From: Myxocyprinus asiaticus
Taxonomy: Eukaryota; Chordata; Actinopteri; Cypriniformes; Catostomidae
Reading direction: 5' to 3'
NCBI RefSeq assembly: GCF_019703515.2
Contig: NC_059347.1
Span: forward strand, 21,946,501 to 22,010,500
DNA: 64,000 nt
Part shown: positions 13,001 through 51,299 of the stretch, in pieces
Layout of the letters: the number at the start of each line of letters is the position of its first letter
Numbering within the stretch: the first letter of the stretch is position 1
Program-made: the position numbers and the translations under genes
Notes under the pieces: model-generated
What the model was told of the DNA's origin: nothing
Database searches by the model: none
The model's input: the letters and a program-made list of their open reading frames with translations, nothing else

Positions 13001-14060
13001 ATACACAGTATTAAGAATGAAGGGTATGAAGACTTTTGAACAGGGGTCATTTCATTTTTTTTTGTTGCCATGTTTTGTTTTATGATTGTGCCATTCTGTT
13101 ATAACCTACAGTTGAATATGAATCCCATAATTCTCCAAGAGTATGCAAACTTTTGAGCACAACTGTATGTATGACTTTCTTCTGCAGAACACATACAAAG
13201 ATTTTTAGAAGAATATTTCAGCTCTGTAGGTCCATACAATGCAAGTAAATGATGATCAGAACTTTGAAAGTACAAAAAGCACATAAAGGTAGCATTAAAG
13301 ATATGAATACAACTCCAGTGGTTTAATTCATGTCTTTAGAAGCAAAATTATAGGTGTGGGTGAGAAACGGATCAATATTTAAGCCCTTTTTAATATGTAT
13401 TTTCCTAGTTGGTGGTGAAATGCACAAAGAATGTGAATCCCCAAAGACAAGAGAAGACAAATATGAAAGTGAAAGTGGAGATTGATAGTAAAAAAGTACT
13501 TAAATATTGATCTGTTTCTCAACCACACTTATATCACTTCTGAAGACATGGATTTAACCACTGGAGTCATATGGATTACTTTATGCCACCCTAATGTGCT
13601 TTTTGACCACCATTCACTTGCATTGAATGTACCAGCAGAGCTGAGATATTCTTCTAAAAATTTTTGTGTTCAACAGAATAAAGTCCTACACATCTGGGAT
13701 GGCATGAGGGTGAGTAAATATTTTTGGGTGAACTATCCCTTTAAGCATCACTTTTCTTTTTACTCTGTAATTATTGATTTTGAGGATATTTAATTGTGCA
13801 AATAAATACAATTCAAAAGATTATTTCTTTGCATTTAGGAAGAGGAGCTTGACCAAGCACAGAAAGGAGCAGATGCCATCAGTGCTTTGGAGCAGGAAGA
13901 GCAAAAGTTGCCTTTCAACCCACTGGATGTATTGATTGTACTTGAAAATGAGCTGGGGACATTTGTCAAAACTTTGGTTAGTGCACTGACTTTTTGGGCT
14001 ACTTTATGCCCTTCACATCAGCTACCGGAAGAAGCTGACACTTTTTCTTTATTTTTTTGA
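10088..14060 (+). CDS. unrecognised small three-exon ORF inside the CACTG-ended segment
   Basis: Three exons fit together in phase: 10088-10139 (starts MRRAPGGQHKVFAKKFK, donor GTAAAT), 10352-10422 and 13839-14060 (stop TGA at 14058). They give 114 codons plus stop. A homologous alternative to exon 2 lies at 10588-10698 with its own ATG (MALTPYGEFPRIFHW) and also joins exon 3 in phase. Both versions share SSSSTAAQ and end in RQQ before a GT donor. The last exon begins EEELDQAQKGADAISALEQE, is acidic and may be partly helical. AATAAA at 14418-14423 could end the transcript. A MITE and a Tc1 element sit in the intron before exon 3. I do not recognise the family, and function is unknown; it could be an element-borne gene or captured host exons. 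Confidence 0.35.
10340..10830 (+). repeat. two tandem ~200-280 bp diverged copies
   Basis: The blocks 10340-10540 and about 10620-10830 align. Both contain TCATCTTCAACTGCTGCTCAG, a GCAGRCAACAGGT donor, a TTTCTAC stretch, GAAACCAGCT and CTGAGTGTTGGTT. The duplication includes the exon described in the preceding ORF entry and its flanks. Confidence 0.65.
11605..13165 (+). mobile_element. Tc1-like DNA transposon, near full length, inactive
   Basis: 1561 bp with inverted ends CAGTTGTGCTCAAAAGTTTG and CAAACTTTTGAGCACAACTG, flanked by TA on each side (11603-11604 and 13166-13167). It carries a Tc1 transposase pseudogene, and its insertion splits a MITE. The length and TA target site are normal for the Tc1/mariner superfamily. 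Confidence 0.9.
12000..13012 (+). pseudogene. Tc1-like transposase, disrupted
   Basis: Starts MGSRKELSKDLRN with the paired HTH region (residues 1-100, including GRPRKISATTARRIVRDTKK). An in-frame TGA at 12312 and a frameshift near 12420 interrupt it. The catalytic part reads SFWHTVIWSDKTKIELYGHN and FQHDNDPKHKAK; a further stop at 12766 precedes SPDLNIIEPLWGDLK. The three acidic residues of the DD34E catalytic set are therefore still visible, but the reading frame is not open. Confidence 0.88.
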
Positions 14061-14912
14061 GGTCATACAGTAAATGGTGTTGCATCTTGATGATGGCAAT
14101 GTCTGGTCAAGTTGAAAAGATCTTTTGAATGAATAGTTTCATTCATAAATACAAACTGTTTCTGGTGTTTTTGTTGCAGTATTAGTTCAGAGAGTTTTCT
14201 CCTACCTGCATATATTTCTGCAGTGTGCAGTCTGTTAAAATTAATTTTGAATTGCGTTTATTTAGATTTACTGAAATTCTTTAAGTCGTTTGCATAGCCA
14301 ACTTGTTTTTATGTTTTTTGTTTATCGTCATGATTGTTACTATTTTTGTATTTGAGAATGTATTTTGGTTCTAGGAGAGCATGAATATCTATGTTAGATT
14401 GTAAATATGTAAACAACAATAAAAACCTTTGACATTCACCAGTTGTCTGTTATTTCTTCAGGTCATTTTATTTTAAAGTTAAATGAAAGTAAATGAACAG
14501 AACCTAGAATTTGAAGCTGCTAATAGCACTTACAATTGAGCTAAATGAGCTTAAAATGCATAGTTGGGTAAACGGAGACTCTTAGGGTTAAAAAACCTTA
14601 AATGTAGTAGCTCGCGTGGCACAGTATTTTAAGTAAACATTTTTGAATGGAAGCTCATTAATTTGGCCATAGCCAGCTATGGTTTTTTTAGGTAACTTTG
14701 CTTAAAATTCCTAGTGGAATTTGCTTTAAAAATGGGATGCAAAAATGATGCACATATATTTTTAAGCAAATACAGCACAACATTTTTTTTTCAGTGAAGT
14801 ATAAAGTTGAAATGTTAAAATATTCTATAACACATTGTTCTTAATTATTAAATTCACATCTATATAAAGAAAAAATATAAATATTTATATCTTAGTAATT
14901 TGTGGCTCTCAC

Positions 14913-15200
14913 ATATCTGGCACCTAATTGGTTAGGAAGGAGGACTAAGCAATTATCAAAGACATAATCAAATACTAAGAGCCATTCAACTTGAAACTTT
15001 AGAAAACTAGGGGTATTAACTCAGTCTTTTCATATTTTTTTTCTTGTCCACTTTTTTTTTTACTCTTCAGTAACTCTTTGTTGGTTTTTGCTTGCTTAAA
15101 CTGCTACTTGTATTAAACCCAGTTTGTTTATAGGTACACTTATTTTGGTCTGTAACTTTATATGATGTACTGTTCCACTGGAGTCTGGTAAGGTTTGAAT
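14913..15200. other. spacer within the Pao-like remnant
   Basis: AT-rich sequence between the left LTR-like repeat and the pol fragments. No coding signal was recognised. Confidence 0.35.
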
Positions 15201-15611
15201 TACACTTCACATTATCCATGAATTTCTGGGGGAAGAACTGTCCACAACTAACACTACATCTTGTAGTGTTACTGAAGTTCCTTTTAAATCTTGACCACTT
15301 TCTGCATTCTTGTAGATTGGGCAGATATTCATGAGTTCATTGTTTGGCATCTTAACTTCATTTCTCAATGGCAATCCTACCCTAAACAAACTTTGTCATC
15401 CTTTGCACTAATTGCATGAACTGCTGGTCTCCCTGTGACATTTCCTCTTTCTTCATAGTGGTGTTCTGGAAAATCTGTGTTATACTGTTGAACCAGTAAT
15501 TGCTATATTTCCACCACTGACAGACAGTAATCTGTGTAATGTGGCAGTTGACTTTTCTGCAGTGTTGTTTTCTTAATGGGTCCACTCACCACCCATCTGA
15601 GTGCAGTTTTC

Positions 15612-15838
15612 ACAGCAGAAGAAGAAGCCTTTATTCTGTCACACATTATACAGTGAAATTCTTTTTTTCCCACATATCAGAGTGCAGGGTCAGCCATGAT
15701 ACGGTGCCCCTGGAGCAGATAGGGTCAAGGGCCTTGCTCAAGGGCCCAACAGTTGCCTCTTGGTGGTGCTGGGGCTTGAACCCCCAACCTTCTGGTCAGT
15801 AACCCAGAGCCTTAACTGCTGAGCAACCACTGCCCCTA
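15612..15838 (-). repeat. dispersed fish retroposon-like repeat
   Basis: Contains the widespread fish pieces TACAGTGAAATTCTTTTTTT, GGGTCAGCCATGATACGG, GGGCCTTGCTCAAGGGCCCA and CTTGAACCCCCAACCTTCTG. It interrupts the Pao-like pol remnant. Family and orientation are not certain. Confidence 0.5.
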
Positions 15839-16429
15839 TAAGGTCCATCTTGCTGACTGTTCATTATGTGCCACGGCTCCATCGCTATTGAACTGTTGGC
15901 TCCCATGAGAAGATCCACATTGGCTTTAATGTGTGGTAAGTGTACTTCACTTAGGTATGACTATTTTCTGATGTCTTCAGACTTAGGAATGTTCTCACTG
16001 GAATATTGCTGTGTGTGAAGATTTTAGGTAGCTCAATGTACTTTGTGTCTTCCAGCCCACACACTTCCGAGTCTGAGAGAATAAAACTGTTAACTAGCTT
16101 TTGCTCACCATTCTTATCCTGACATATAGTGTTCAGTAGAATATGAGTTGGCTTTCCTTTCAGGTTCAGTCTCTTTCGCAGTTCTTCAGTACAAAACATT
16201 AACTAGAGAGAATGTTACACGGCCTCGCTTCAAACTAACATCTTCTAACTAAAAGTCCTAGAGAGATGACGTCACTATGCAACGTAATTGGAGATTTATA
16301 AGTATACAGTTGAAATGTTAAAATATTCTATTACACATTGTTCTTAATTATTAAATTCACTTTTATATAAAGAAAAAATATATACGGTAAATATTTATAT
16401 CTTAGTAATTTGTGGCTCTTAGAGTTGCT

Positions 16430-17205
16430 GTGCATCATAAGGCATTGTCACTTACATCTTTCACGATCTACATGCCAAACACTTCTGGGTGCATTTATGT
16501 GGAATTTTCGCTGTCGTAAAAATGATTAGTTCTCAATAACATCATCATTTGAACTGGTGTGTATGCCAATGAGAAAGAAGCATGGTCGTAGCCTATAGCA
16601 GGGGTGTGCAAGTTATTTGGTACAGAGGCCACATCGGGCTTTAAGTAGTACATGGGGGCACCACTATTTGAAAGCATTTTTGGTCACACTATTGTAACAA
16701 TACTGCATTGCACCAAGAACAGCTGTAAAAATTACATTTAAGTTTTGCTTCACAATCATTTTAGACCTTCATGAGTACATATTAGATTAGAACTGAAAAA
16801 TTCAAAAGAATATTTTTACAAAACACAGAAAAAAGAACTTAAAAAATTAAGAGATAGATATTGCTTAAATGTATTTTCTTGACTATTCTAGAGCTTTAAG
16901 AGAAGATAAAGGAAAAATAAACAGGCCTATTACTCTGATGATCCATGGAAGAGAGAACCAAAATCAGCTTATTTATTTCACTAAGCATGTCTCTTCTGTT
17001 AGTAGGCTATATGATTAAGAGATATCTTCACCAGCAACTTAAGTGAAATAACCTTTTCCAACCAAAATTGTCCATAAATAGAGTAAACCACAGAAAAATA
17101 TTTTAATATCTAATTTATAACGTCTTGCCCATTATTTCAAAACGTGTCTTCTCGGAGGGAGAATTCAGCTATGAAAAGCCTGTTATTACCACTGCCAACA
17201 TCTGT
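16430..17205. other. cmya5 3' flank, no gene seen
   Basis: AT-rich intergenic sequence. A short hAT-like fragment (AGCAGGGGTGTGCAAG...) is possible around 16598-16680. Nothing else was recognised. Confidence 0.4.
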
Positions 17206-44301
<27,096 letters not shown>

Positions 44302-44600
44302 TTTGATCATTGCGAAATGGTGACGTTATTTTAAAATAAAAAACAGTCTTGGAAAGTGCTGCTTCGTGTTGGGATCATCTCGTTGAATGCAATTCGCCTT
44401 GCTCAGCGGCTGCTAGAAATAGATTTCAAAGATGTTCCAGATCTCAAGGCTGCGCGATAGGAAAAGCGTCACAGCTGTCCTAGTTTTTTGTAACTCGACT
44501 GAAGGAAACTCTATTAAATGTAATTTCTAATGTTTACTATAACACAGGAACACATTGCGAACGATTAACTGAACAATAAAGCATGCATGGAAATGTAACA
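44302..44600 (-). promoter_or_regulatory. cmya5: presumed cmya5 5' UTR and promoter region
   Basis: Sequence immediately upstream of the cmya5 ATG at 44299-44301. An E-box core CAGCTG occurs near 44473; such sites are common in muscle promoters but also by chance. No clear TATA box or exact MEF2 site was found, and the transcription start cannot be placed. Confidence 0.25.
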
Positions 44601-45679
44601 GCGGTGGTGGTCCGTGTAACATGACACTCGGTGAACACCACCCTGTTGAAAAGGGACAAGACTGCCAACTCCAGAGTTAGAGTCCTTTGACTGGACTAAT
44701 TTTACTCTCCAGCTCCAACACACCCATACCATCGAACCCAGACTTACTATATGCTATGGGGGTAATTAAATTAAAATAAAATTAGGATGAAAAGCCATTA
44801 ATGCATGCTGTTCTACAGTCAAACATAAATCACATTTACCTGCGGTTGAAAGTGTTATTGCATGCAAAGCAACTAAAGGGCACTATGCAGAACCCTATCC
44901 ACTATAAGAGTTTCCAGCTGACAGTGAAATCTCTGAAGCTATATTCATTTTTAACAATTTCCCCAAGAAACATGAAGGTTTTTACCTCCAAATTGCTCAC
45001 AGATATCATTATGATTTTGCCATTTCTCTATTAGTATTGCATGTAAAATATAGCAGAGCAAATTACCAACAATTGGAGAAATCTTATATCAACATTATAT
45101 GAAATTTGAAAAGAAAGCTAGAAAATATATGCAAAATGCAGAAGACATTTTCATATTGTGAAATGTTTAATTCTTTAAATAAACATTTAAAAGACGGTAC
45201 AAACTATACAAAACAACAAATAGAAAACCAATCACAGAATATGTTCATGTAAAAGTAGACATTTCTCAGAAAATGTGACTCGTTTTTACAATTGAGTTTT
45301 GAGGAAAAACAAATATGTCTACATGGCAAGATCGTCTGGCAATGATTTCATATATTTTTCTGCTGTTGCCATTTCGTTTTCCGACCTCAGTCAATTCACT
45401 CCGACAATAAATAGTTTTGCAAACTATGTACCATATAGGAAAAAGATACTGCTTAGTCTATGGTGTTACACATATCATACATCTCAAACATAGACACTAA
45501 TGCGGGGACAACCAGATTAAATCCCTGTCAGCTCGGTGGTTTTGCCTAATTCGGCAAAACACATTTCATAAGGTCCAGTACACCACAAGGCAAGGAGAAA
45601 AGTATTTCTTCTCAGAATGCACAAGAGGAAATTGAAGACTCCATTTTAGATTCAACCCATCCTGTATGCTTATTCTTTA
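44600..45679. other. intergenic/3' UTR between cmya5 start and tent2 stop
   Basis: AT-rich. It includes the probable tent2 3' UTR (minus strand, downstream of the stop at 45680). No other gene was recognised. Confidence 0.4.
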
Positions 45680-46042
45680 TCATCTTATTGTGTTTTTGAG
45701 GGGTAGGATGAAGTTGAGATCTTTTCTCATCTGCAGAACCTGATAAGACTGTAAAGTATTAAAAAATTACAAAACATCAACTCAATACTGTTGCAATAGG
45801 CCTTATTTACTAATGAGATCAGGCTTCATTTATTGTTAATAAATGAACACTTGAGTTTTCTTTTTGCAAATGTAACTACACATTCCAGTTGTTCTTCAGA
45901 CAATATTTATCCCATTCCTTATATCCCTCTTCCTTCAAAGAAGGAAAAAGCTCTGTATGAGAACAAGCCTAAATAACAGTGCATTCAAAGATCACATAGA
46001 AAGTTATATTTCAACTTAATTATATTACCAAAAATACATTTG

Positions 46043-46045
<3 letters not shown>

Positions 46046-46074
<29 letters not shown>
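46046..46074. repeat. poly(A) tract
   Basis: About 28 A residues in the last tent2 intron. Confidence 0.9.
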
Positions 46075-46078
<4 letters not shown>

Positions 46079-46912
46079 CAATTATTTTAATTGTTCTTGA
46101 TAATCTCATAAAATTGATAATCCGTTTACAACTGCAGGGAGTCCAATACTTTTTTCCTGATTTCACGCTGACAAATCTTCATAATGCCACCTTATTGTTG
46201 TGAAATACTGGGATGCTATACATTAGCTACATCACTTGTCATGGAAGTTCTGTAGTAAATGTACACAAAATGTAGTTTTAATTACACATAACATGGATTA
46301 TGTTTATAATTTAAAAAGGCTTACCTCTGTGAATTCTGCTTTAATGGCTTCAAACTTTACTTTCTCATGAACTGCTCTGGCTGTGTTAGTATGGTCAAAT
46401 GGTTCTAAAACAAGATATAAACATTAATGTTCTTGAGGACCGACAGATATTAATAAAAACAAATCAATTTTTTTCTTATGCTTCCCATTGTGTAAATGAT
46501 TCACATTTTCTACAGTCTTTCAGTGTATGTCAGTGTTCAACATTTTTTGCATCTGATTACCTTCTACACAGAAGAACTTCTCCCTCCATTCTCTGTTTGT
46601 TGGTCTTGGGGAGAGTTTTTGCTTCACGCACAGAGATCACATTATTCTCCCATCTGTGGAAAAAACAATGAACTGAAAAAATATGCTTATGCAATACATA
46701 CAGATTTGTTTATTCAAAGAAGCATATGCACATATCCAATGTTCTGGGCTTTAAAGTAGGCCATTTAGATCAGGGCCTGCCAAAGGGCCAAAGTTTCACC
46801 TGCTGTTGTCAATCTAGCAAAGTGACATAAAGCATGAGACTAGCAGGTTGGTTACATTTAGGTTAAGCTTTGTTAGCAAAACTGGGCCCTATCTATAGGT
46901 GAATCTAACAAC

Positions 46913-48623
46913 TAGGGTTGCTCCTGTGGCGGTGCAGGAAAAAATCCGCCCCATCCATGCCCTTATATGGAGCAGAAACTATTAGGCGGAAATGGTAAAA
47001 GGAAGGTAAAGATGGAGAAAAGGAAGAGTGGAGAGGATCTAGGAAAAAGAGAGGTCCACGGATTACCTGGGGGTGAATGAGTTCCTGAGCTAGAACGGGT
47101 CGCACGCTGTGTTTGGCCGGTGTTAACGCCGGAGTGAAGGGTGTGTTGTCGTTTTCTAATGCTGAAGAGCGATGACAAGTAACAAATTCAGGTATTTCAA
47201 CTTGTGTCTGCTTCTCTGGAACCTCAAGCTTCTCTGGAATAGTTTCCACTGCCATCCATGGTCAGTGGTAAACACACAACACACCTATTCGCATACATTA
47301 ACAGCCCCACATTCACATCTCGCTCATTTTGTGTAGCGCTTAGAGTTTTTTGTTTTTTTTAGGGGGGGTGGTTGTTGATACTTTTGAGTGAAAGGAACAC
47401 TCGAAAATCTGCCGATTTTTATAAAACAAATATAGGTGCAGTAGTCCAGCATCACCGATAGACTTTCAGCTGTAATTTTTTATTTTTTATTTATAACTAT
47501 ATTTTGTCGAACATTGTGCTTATGATTGTGTTATGGATGGGGGAAAAATATATCATACTGAACTGCATTCAGTTTGTTTGTGGTGTTTGATATTTTTATT
47601 TTTTTTTGGTATATGTAACTGGTGGTTTTTGTGAGCTATTCTTTAGGGTTTAAATTCACCCAGTTGACAGGCTTCGACCTGTCTGGCACCCGAATTATTT
47701 TGTAATTATTTACATTTCAAAGTTTATTCTGGTTTTCGAGCCCGCCACCATTACACTCCGATGTCCAAAATTTTGGCTTTGGTACGATACCAGCCCTGGT
47801 ACCTCGGTATCGATACTTAGGCAACAAAGAAAAACCTCAGATTTTTGATGAAATTATACAGAAAATGGCTTGATTAAAAGAAGTGCATAAAGTGTTACAG
47901 ATTCTGTGTTTTCCGTTTAAATTTTTCTGGATTCCATGTTAAATGTTTTAATTAAATCTTATAAATACATGCAGCTTTAATCAAATGAAAATATAATAAT
48001 TAACAATAATTGAATTTTTTTTAATTTTTTTTTTTGGTAAAATAAAATGCTGCACAACAGAGCTTTACATTATTGATGAAAACATGAATGAAAAAAAATC
48101 TGATTACCTCAGGCACAAGGCTGCTATGGCTGAATCACAACATGCTGATATTCAGTACACTTTTGTGATACTGCTTATGTTTTTGTGATATGATGATAAT
48201 CATAATACGACCGTTTAATATTATACTACTGTTATTATTATTATTGCTACTTTTTGAATATTAAATTTGTATACACTAGTAGTTATATTTTTCTGTCTTC
48301 AATTTTCAGGCATAGAGCTTTGATTTTAGCGGGACTTTTATTTTGACAGACGTTTGAGTTCTTTCTTTCTTTTTCTTTTTTTTCTTTTTTTTTTTTTTTT
48401 TGACAGGTTAGTCATATCAAGCTTCCCATTAATGCTGTTTTACTCCCGTCATAACTCGCTAGCTAAAATTTCCGAGCTGCCTCAGAGAAGTAGATTTGAG
48501 TGTTCACAACCTTTTATACACTAAAGGCACTGCATGAAAACCAAGCACCAGAAGTGTGTGTTGCATTTGTGTGTGCATGCATTATTTATTTAAATGACAC
48601 CCTTCTGCTTGGTCATATCGAGA

Positions 48624-48654
<31 letters not shown>

Positions 48655-48815
48655 CAAATTGTCAGTGATTTCATCTCAACACTTTCACATCTCATAACAT
48701 TTTGCTAATGGCAACATACTGTAAAATGCTACCAACAAGATTATATTGTACCATTTTAATTTGTTTGGTATCGCGATATTTCGTTAGTACTGTACTGGTA
48801 AACTGTGCAACCCTA
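46913..48815 (-). mobile_element. hAT-type element in a tent2 intron
   Basis: Inverted ends TAGGGTTGCTCCTG and (reverse complement) TAGGGTTGCACAG, fitting the hAT YAGNG pattern. CTAACAAC at 46905-46912 and CTAACCAC at 48816-48823 are an 8-bp duplication with one mismatch. The 1.9-kb interior has poly-T runs, pieces of the GGTACGATACC...TCGGTATCGATAC type and one exon-like ORF (next entry). No transposase recognised. Confidence 0.75.
47067..47255 (-). CDS. unrecognised first-exon-like ORF inside the hAT element
   Basis: ATG at 47253-47255 in good initiation context (CCATGG), 63 codons starting MAVETIPEKLEVPEKQ and ending ELIHPQ at a CAG/GTAATC donor. The frame also remains open past the donor. 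It is rich in Pro, Thr and charged residues. No family was recognised and no partner exon was identified. It could be the 5' exon of the element's lost gene, or chance. Confidence 0.25.
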
Positions 48816-50339
48816 CTAACCACCCCGTTATGTAAACCGTAATCAAAGCATTATGTGTTTGACAACTGTAAAACTGTAAAATACTTTTAAGAGCAATAAA
48901 AGTATATTTGCTTGCTTGTTTAGTATATTTTCTTATGTTTTGCCGTAAAAATAAGTTTGATCAATGCTGATTATTTTTGCAATGAAAACAATAATGTTAC
49001 TTGCTTAAATTGTGGCATAGTACTTCAGGAAACCCAGGAGAAAGTCTCCTAGTGATGACTGGTTTTTAGACACAAAGGCAGGGATATTCCTTGGCCAACT
49101 TGACACAAGATGAATGTCCAACTTGGGGTCAAAGCACCCTGCAAAGAGTAATTTATACATCAGTTAAGTTATTAAAACAGCAGCATATTGCAATAAATCA
49201 TGCACACAACAACAAAAAAACTTATAGATAGATAACAGATGAATTAATAGATCATTTATTTACAGGAGAATCCACTTGAAGGCATGGAATGACAGGTTCA
49301 GGAACAGCTAAAGGAAACAGGAGATAAAAGCAAATATTTAGGGCAGAATAACAATGAAAAGCAGCTTTTTGATAAGACAACATCGTATGTACATGCATTT
49401 GATCCATTTAAAACAAAATCACAGTTTAACTTACTCTATGCAGGACCATAAGAACCAGTGTGTAGCTGCTCAACGTTCCACGGCTGGCATCATTGATCTG
49501 GTGGTGACCGGCCCATTTCTTTATTACAAGAATGATAGGACGAACACGTTTTACAACTGGAATAAAGATATAAAAAAAAAAAACAGCACCATATAATTTC
49601 CACAAAGACCTCAATAAGGACCACAACTTTGACCATTTCTGGACTTACTGTAGGCATATGTCCGCAGTAAGAAAGTGTTTCTGATACCAACAGTGTTGTT
49701 GAAGTTCAAATCAATCTCCACGCCACTGCAAAAGAATTCCAACAATACTATGGTTAGTAGTTGATCTTTTTAGAAGACTTGCCTTTCTAGATTTCCCAGT
49801 GAACAATTAAACCTGTTTGCCTGCTACATTGTCAGTCATACAAAGATGAACACATTCTCCTCATTACAACAGTGTCAATTTGAAGAGCAGAATGACTGTA
49901 TAATCTGATAAAATAAATATACTAAATCTTTTAGTATTATAGTGTAATTGATCAATGCCAAAAAATCTTCATAAAACTGGTTAGTTCTAGCAAAAGAGCA
50001 CTTCAGTCTGAATCTGATCAGTAAATGTTTCTCTTTCATCAGTATAGACTGGGGCTGATTTGGTAGATGATAACAATATGAATCAAGAAAGACCTACCTA
50101 ACTCTGTCCCTGAACTTCAGAATTGGCACTTTTGCTCTGAGCTGAGGCCTCTCTATGTATGCTTTGAAACAAATGCCATGCGATTAGAAAACAAAACAAA
50201 GGCAAAGTAACTCTACGAAGTGGAAATATTCAAGAATTATGCATGGTAAGGCACTAACACAGTGTGTAAACAATTTCTGCACAAGACTAAGAATGTACAC
50301 AGCATCTGTTCTGTGGCTTACATGCAGAGGAATGCATGT

Positions 50340-50500
50340 GTGGAGATTTTTCTCCATACAATGAAAGTGAATGGTGACTGAGGCTCACATTCTACCTTAC
50401 TGAACATCTCCCTTTGTGTTCCACGGAATACAGCAAGTCATAAGGGTTTGGAACAACATGAGGTTGAGTAAATAATGACAGTTTAAAAACTACGAACAAT
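50340..50500. repeat. partial TTAA-MITE copy in a tent2 intron
   Basis: Contains CATACAATGAAAGTGAATGG, TTTGTGTTCCACGGAATAC and GGAACAACATGAGGTTGAGT, the internal pieces of the 5554-6014 family. Both ends are missing. Confidence 0.55.
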
Positions 50501-50652
50501 TTGTGTAGAAATCATTTGGACATAACACAAAGCACAAAATGTCTGTTCACCAGAATACACTTTTCCCTCTTCAATGACAAGGCAAAGATCAGCATCACTG
50601 CTTCGACTACCGAATCCATTTAGCGATGACCACGCCAAGAAGACCCGAGCAC

Positions 50653-51299
50653 CTTGATGAAAGTAAATAAAACACTTAGGCTAGGTTGAGAACAATTTAA
50701 GTAATGATGGATTTAATAATTTTGAATGTTAATCTTTTAAATCCTGAATGTGTAATTCCAAAGTAAATTTTGTTATCCTGCTTAACACAGACAAACATTG
50801 GGGTCCAACAGTCTAAAACCACTAGTGAAACTGCTTCTATTTGGCATTCATTTCTGATTTAATGCAAATATTATTATCAGATTATTTAATTTTTTTCATA
50901 ATTTCTTTGTATTTGCTTTCTAATGACAGCATGCACTCGAGCTGGCTTGATTTGAAAACGGTTAAAGAGTAGCTTGTGTGCTTCAGTGGAAGCAGGGCAA
51001 TCTGCACATTTAGTACAAAATATTTAACGTGGCCAAATTCACAGATTTGCTTACATTTTAATTAGTGACCTAGAATAGTGTAGAATCTTCTTCCTCATTT
51101 TACGACATAACTTTTTTTTCACAACTCCAAAATGTTCTGTTTACCTCAAAGTTTGAATGAGAAACATCCCAAATTTTCAATGTGGTTTCAGGCTCCACTG
51201 TACCTTACAACCCTTTTCCTTTCACATACAGTATGTACCTCAAATAGAGGTCATGTGACAAAGTCAGGAAACATTTATGTGTTTTATCAGTGTGTTTAC
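50653..51299. other. tent2 intron where a conserved exon is expected but not seen
   Basis: Between the exon ending NDK and the DxD exon, TENT2 genes encode an LSQQ...LCR..L helical segment. I found no such frame on the minus strand here. Confidence 0.45.

Larger units (their letters stand above)
11545..13744. mobile_element. second TTAA MITE, split by a Tc1-like element
   Basis: Left part ATGAAAATTCTCTCATCATTTACTCACCCTCATG up to 11602. The right part resumes after 13167 and ends GGGTGAACTATCCCTTTAA at 13743. Joined, it is the same family as 5554-6014. The left terminus is degraded. Confidence 0.6.
9823..14799 (+). mobile_element. ~5-kb segment with CACTGAAAAAAAAA inverted ends, inserted in the Pao-like LTR
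   Basis: The left end CACTGAAAAAAAAAGTG and the reverse complement of the right end, CACTGAAAAAAAAATGT, form short inverted repeats. The flanking sequence is continuous in the uninterrupted copy at 16198-16424, which has about nine extra bases at the junction; no clean target-site duplication is visible. No transposase typical of CACTA or other superfamilies was recognised. The segment carries a small spliced ORF (separate entry), a tandem ~280-bp duplication and nested MITE and Tc1 insertions. Its class is uncertain. Confidence 0.5.
9692..16424 (-). mobile_element. BEL/Pao-type retroelement remnant with LTR-like direct repeats
   Basis: A direct repeat, CTAGAGAGAATGTTAC...AACGTAATTG joined to GTTGAAATGTTAAAATATTC...GTAATTTGTGGCTCT, is continuous at 16198-16424. 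At the left it is split into 9692-9822 and 14800-14911. Between the repeats, minus-strand translations resemble Pao pol: an aspartic-protease-like block at 15840-16199 (SEVHLPHIKANVDLLMGANS, GPLRKQHC-like), and an integrase-tail-like block at about 15200-15400 (VVLVVDSSSPRNSWIM, GLPLRNEVKMPNN). gag, RT and RNase H are missing and frames are broken. I infer that the repeats are the two LTRs and that a later ~5-kb insertion split the 3' one. Confidence 0.55.

Noticed and set aside
50870..51060. Missing tent2 LSQQ exon
   Set aside because: Translated on the minus strand in three frames by eye; no match to the expected helical segment.
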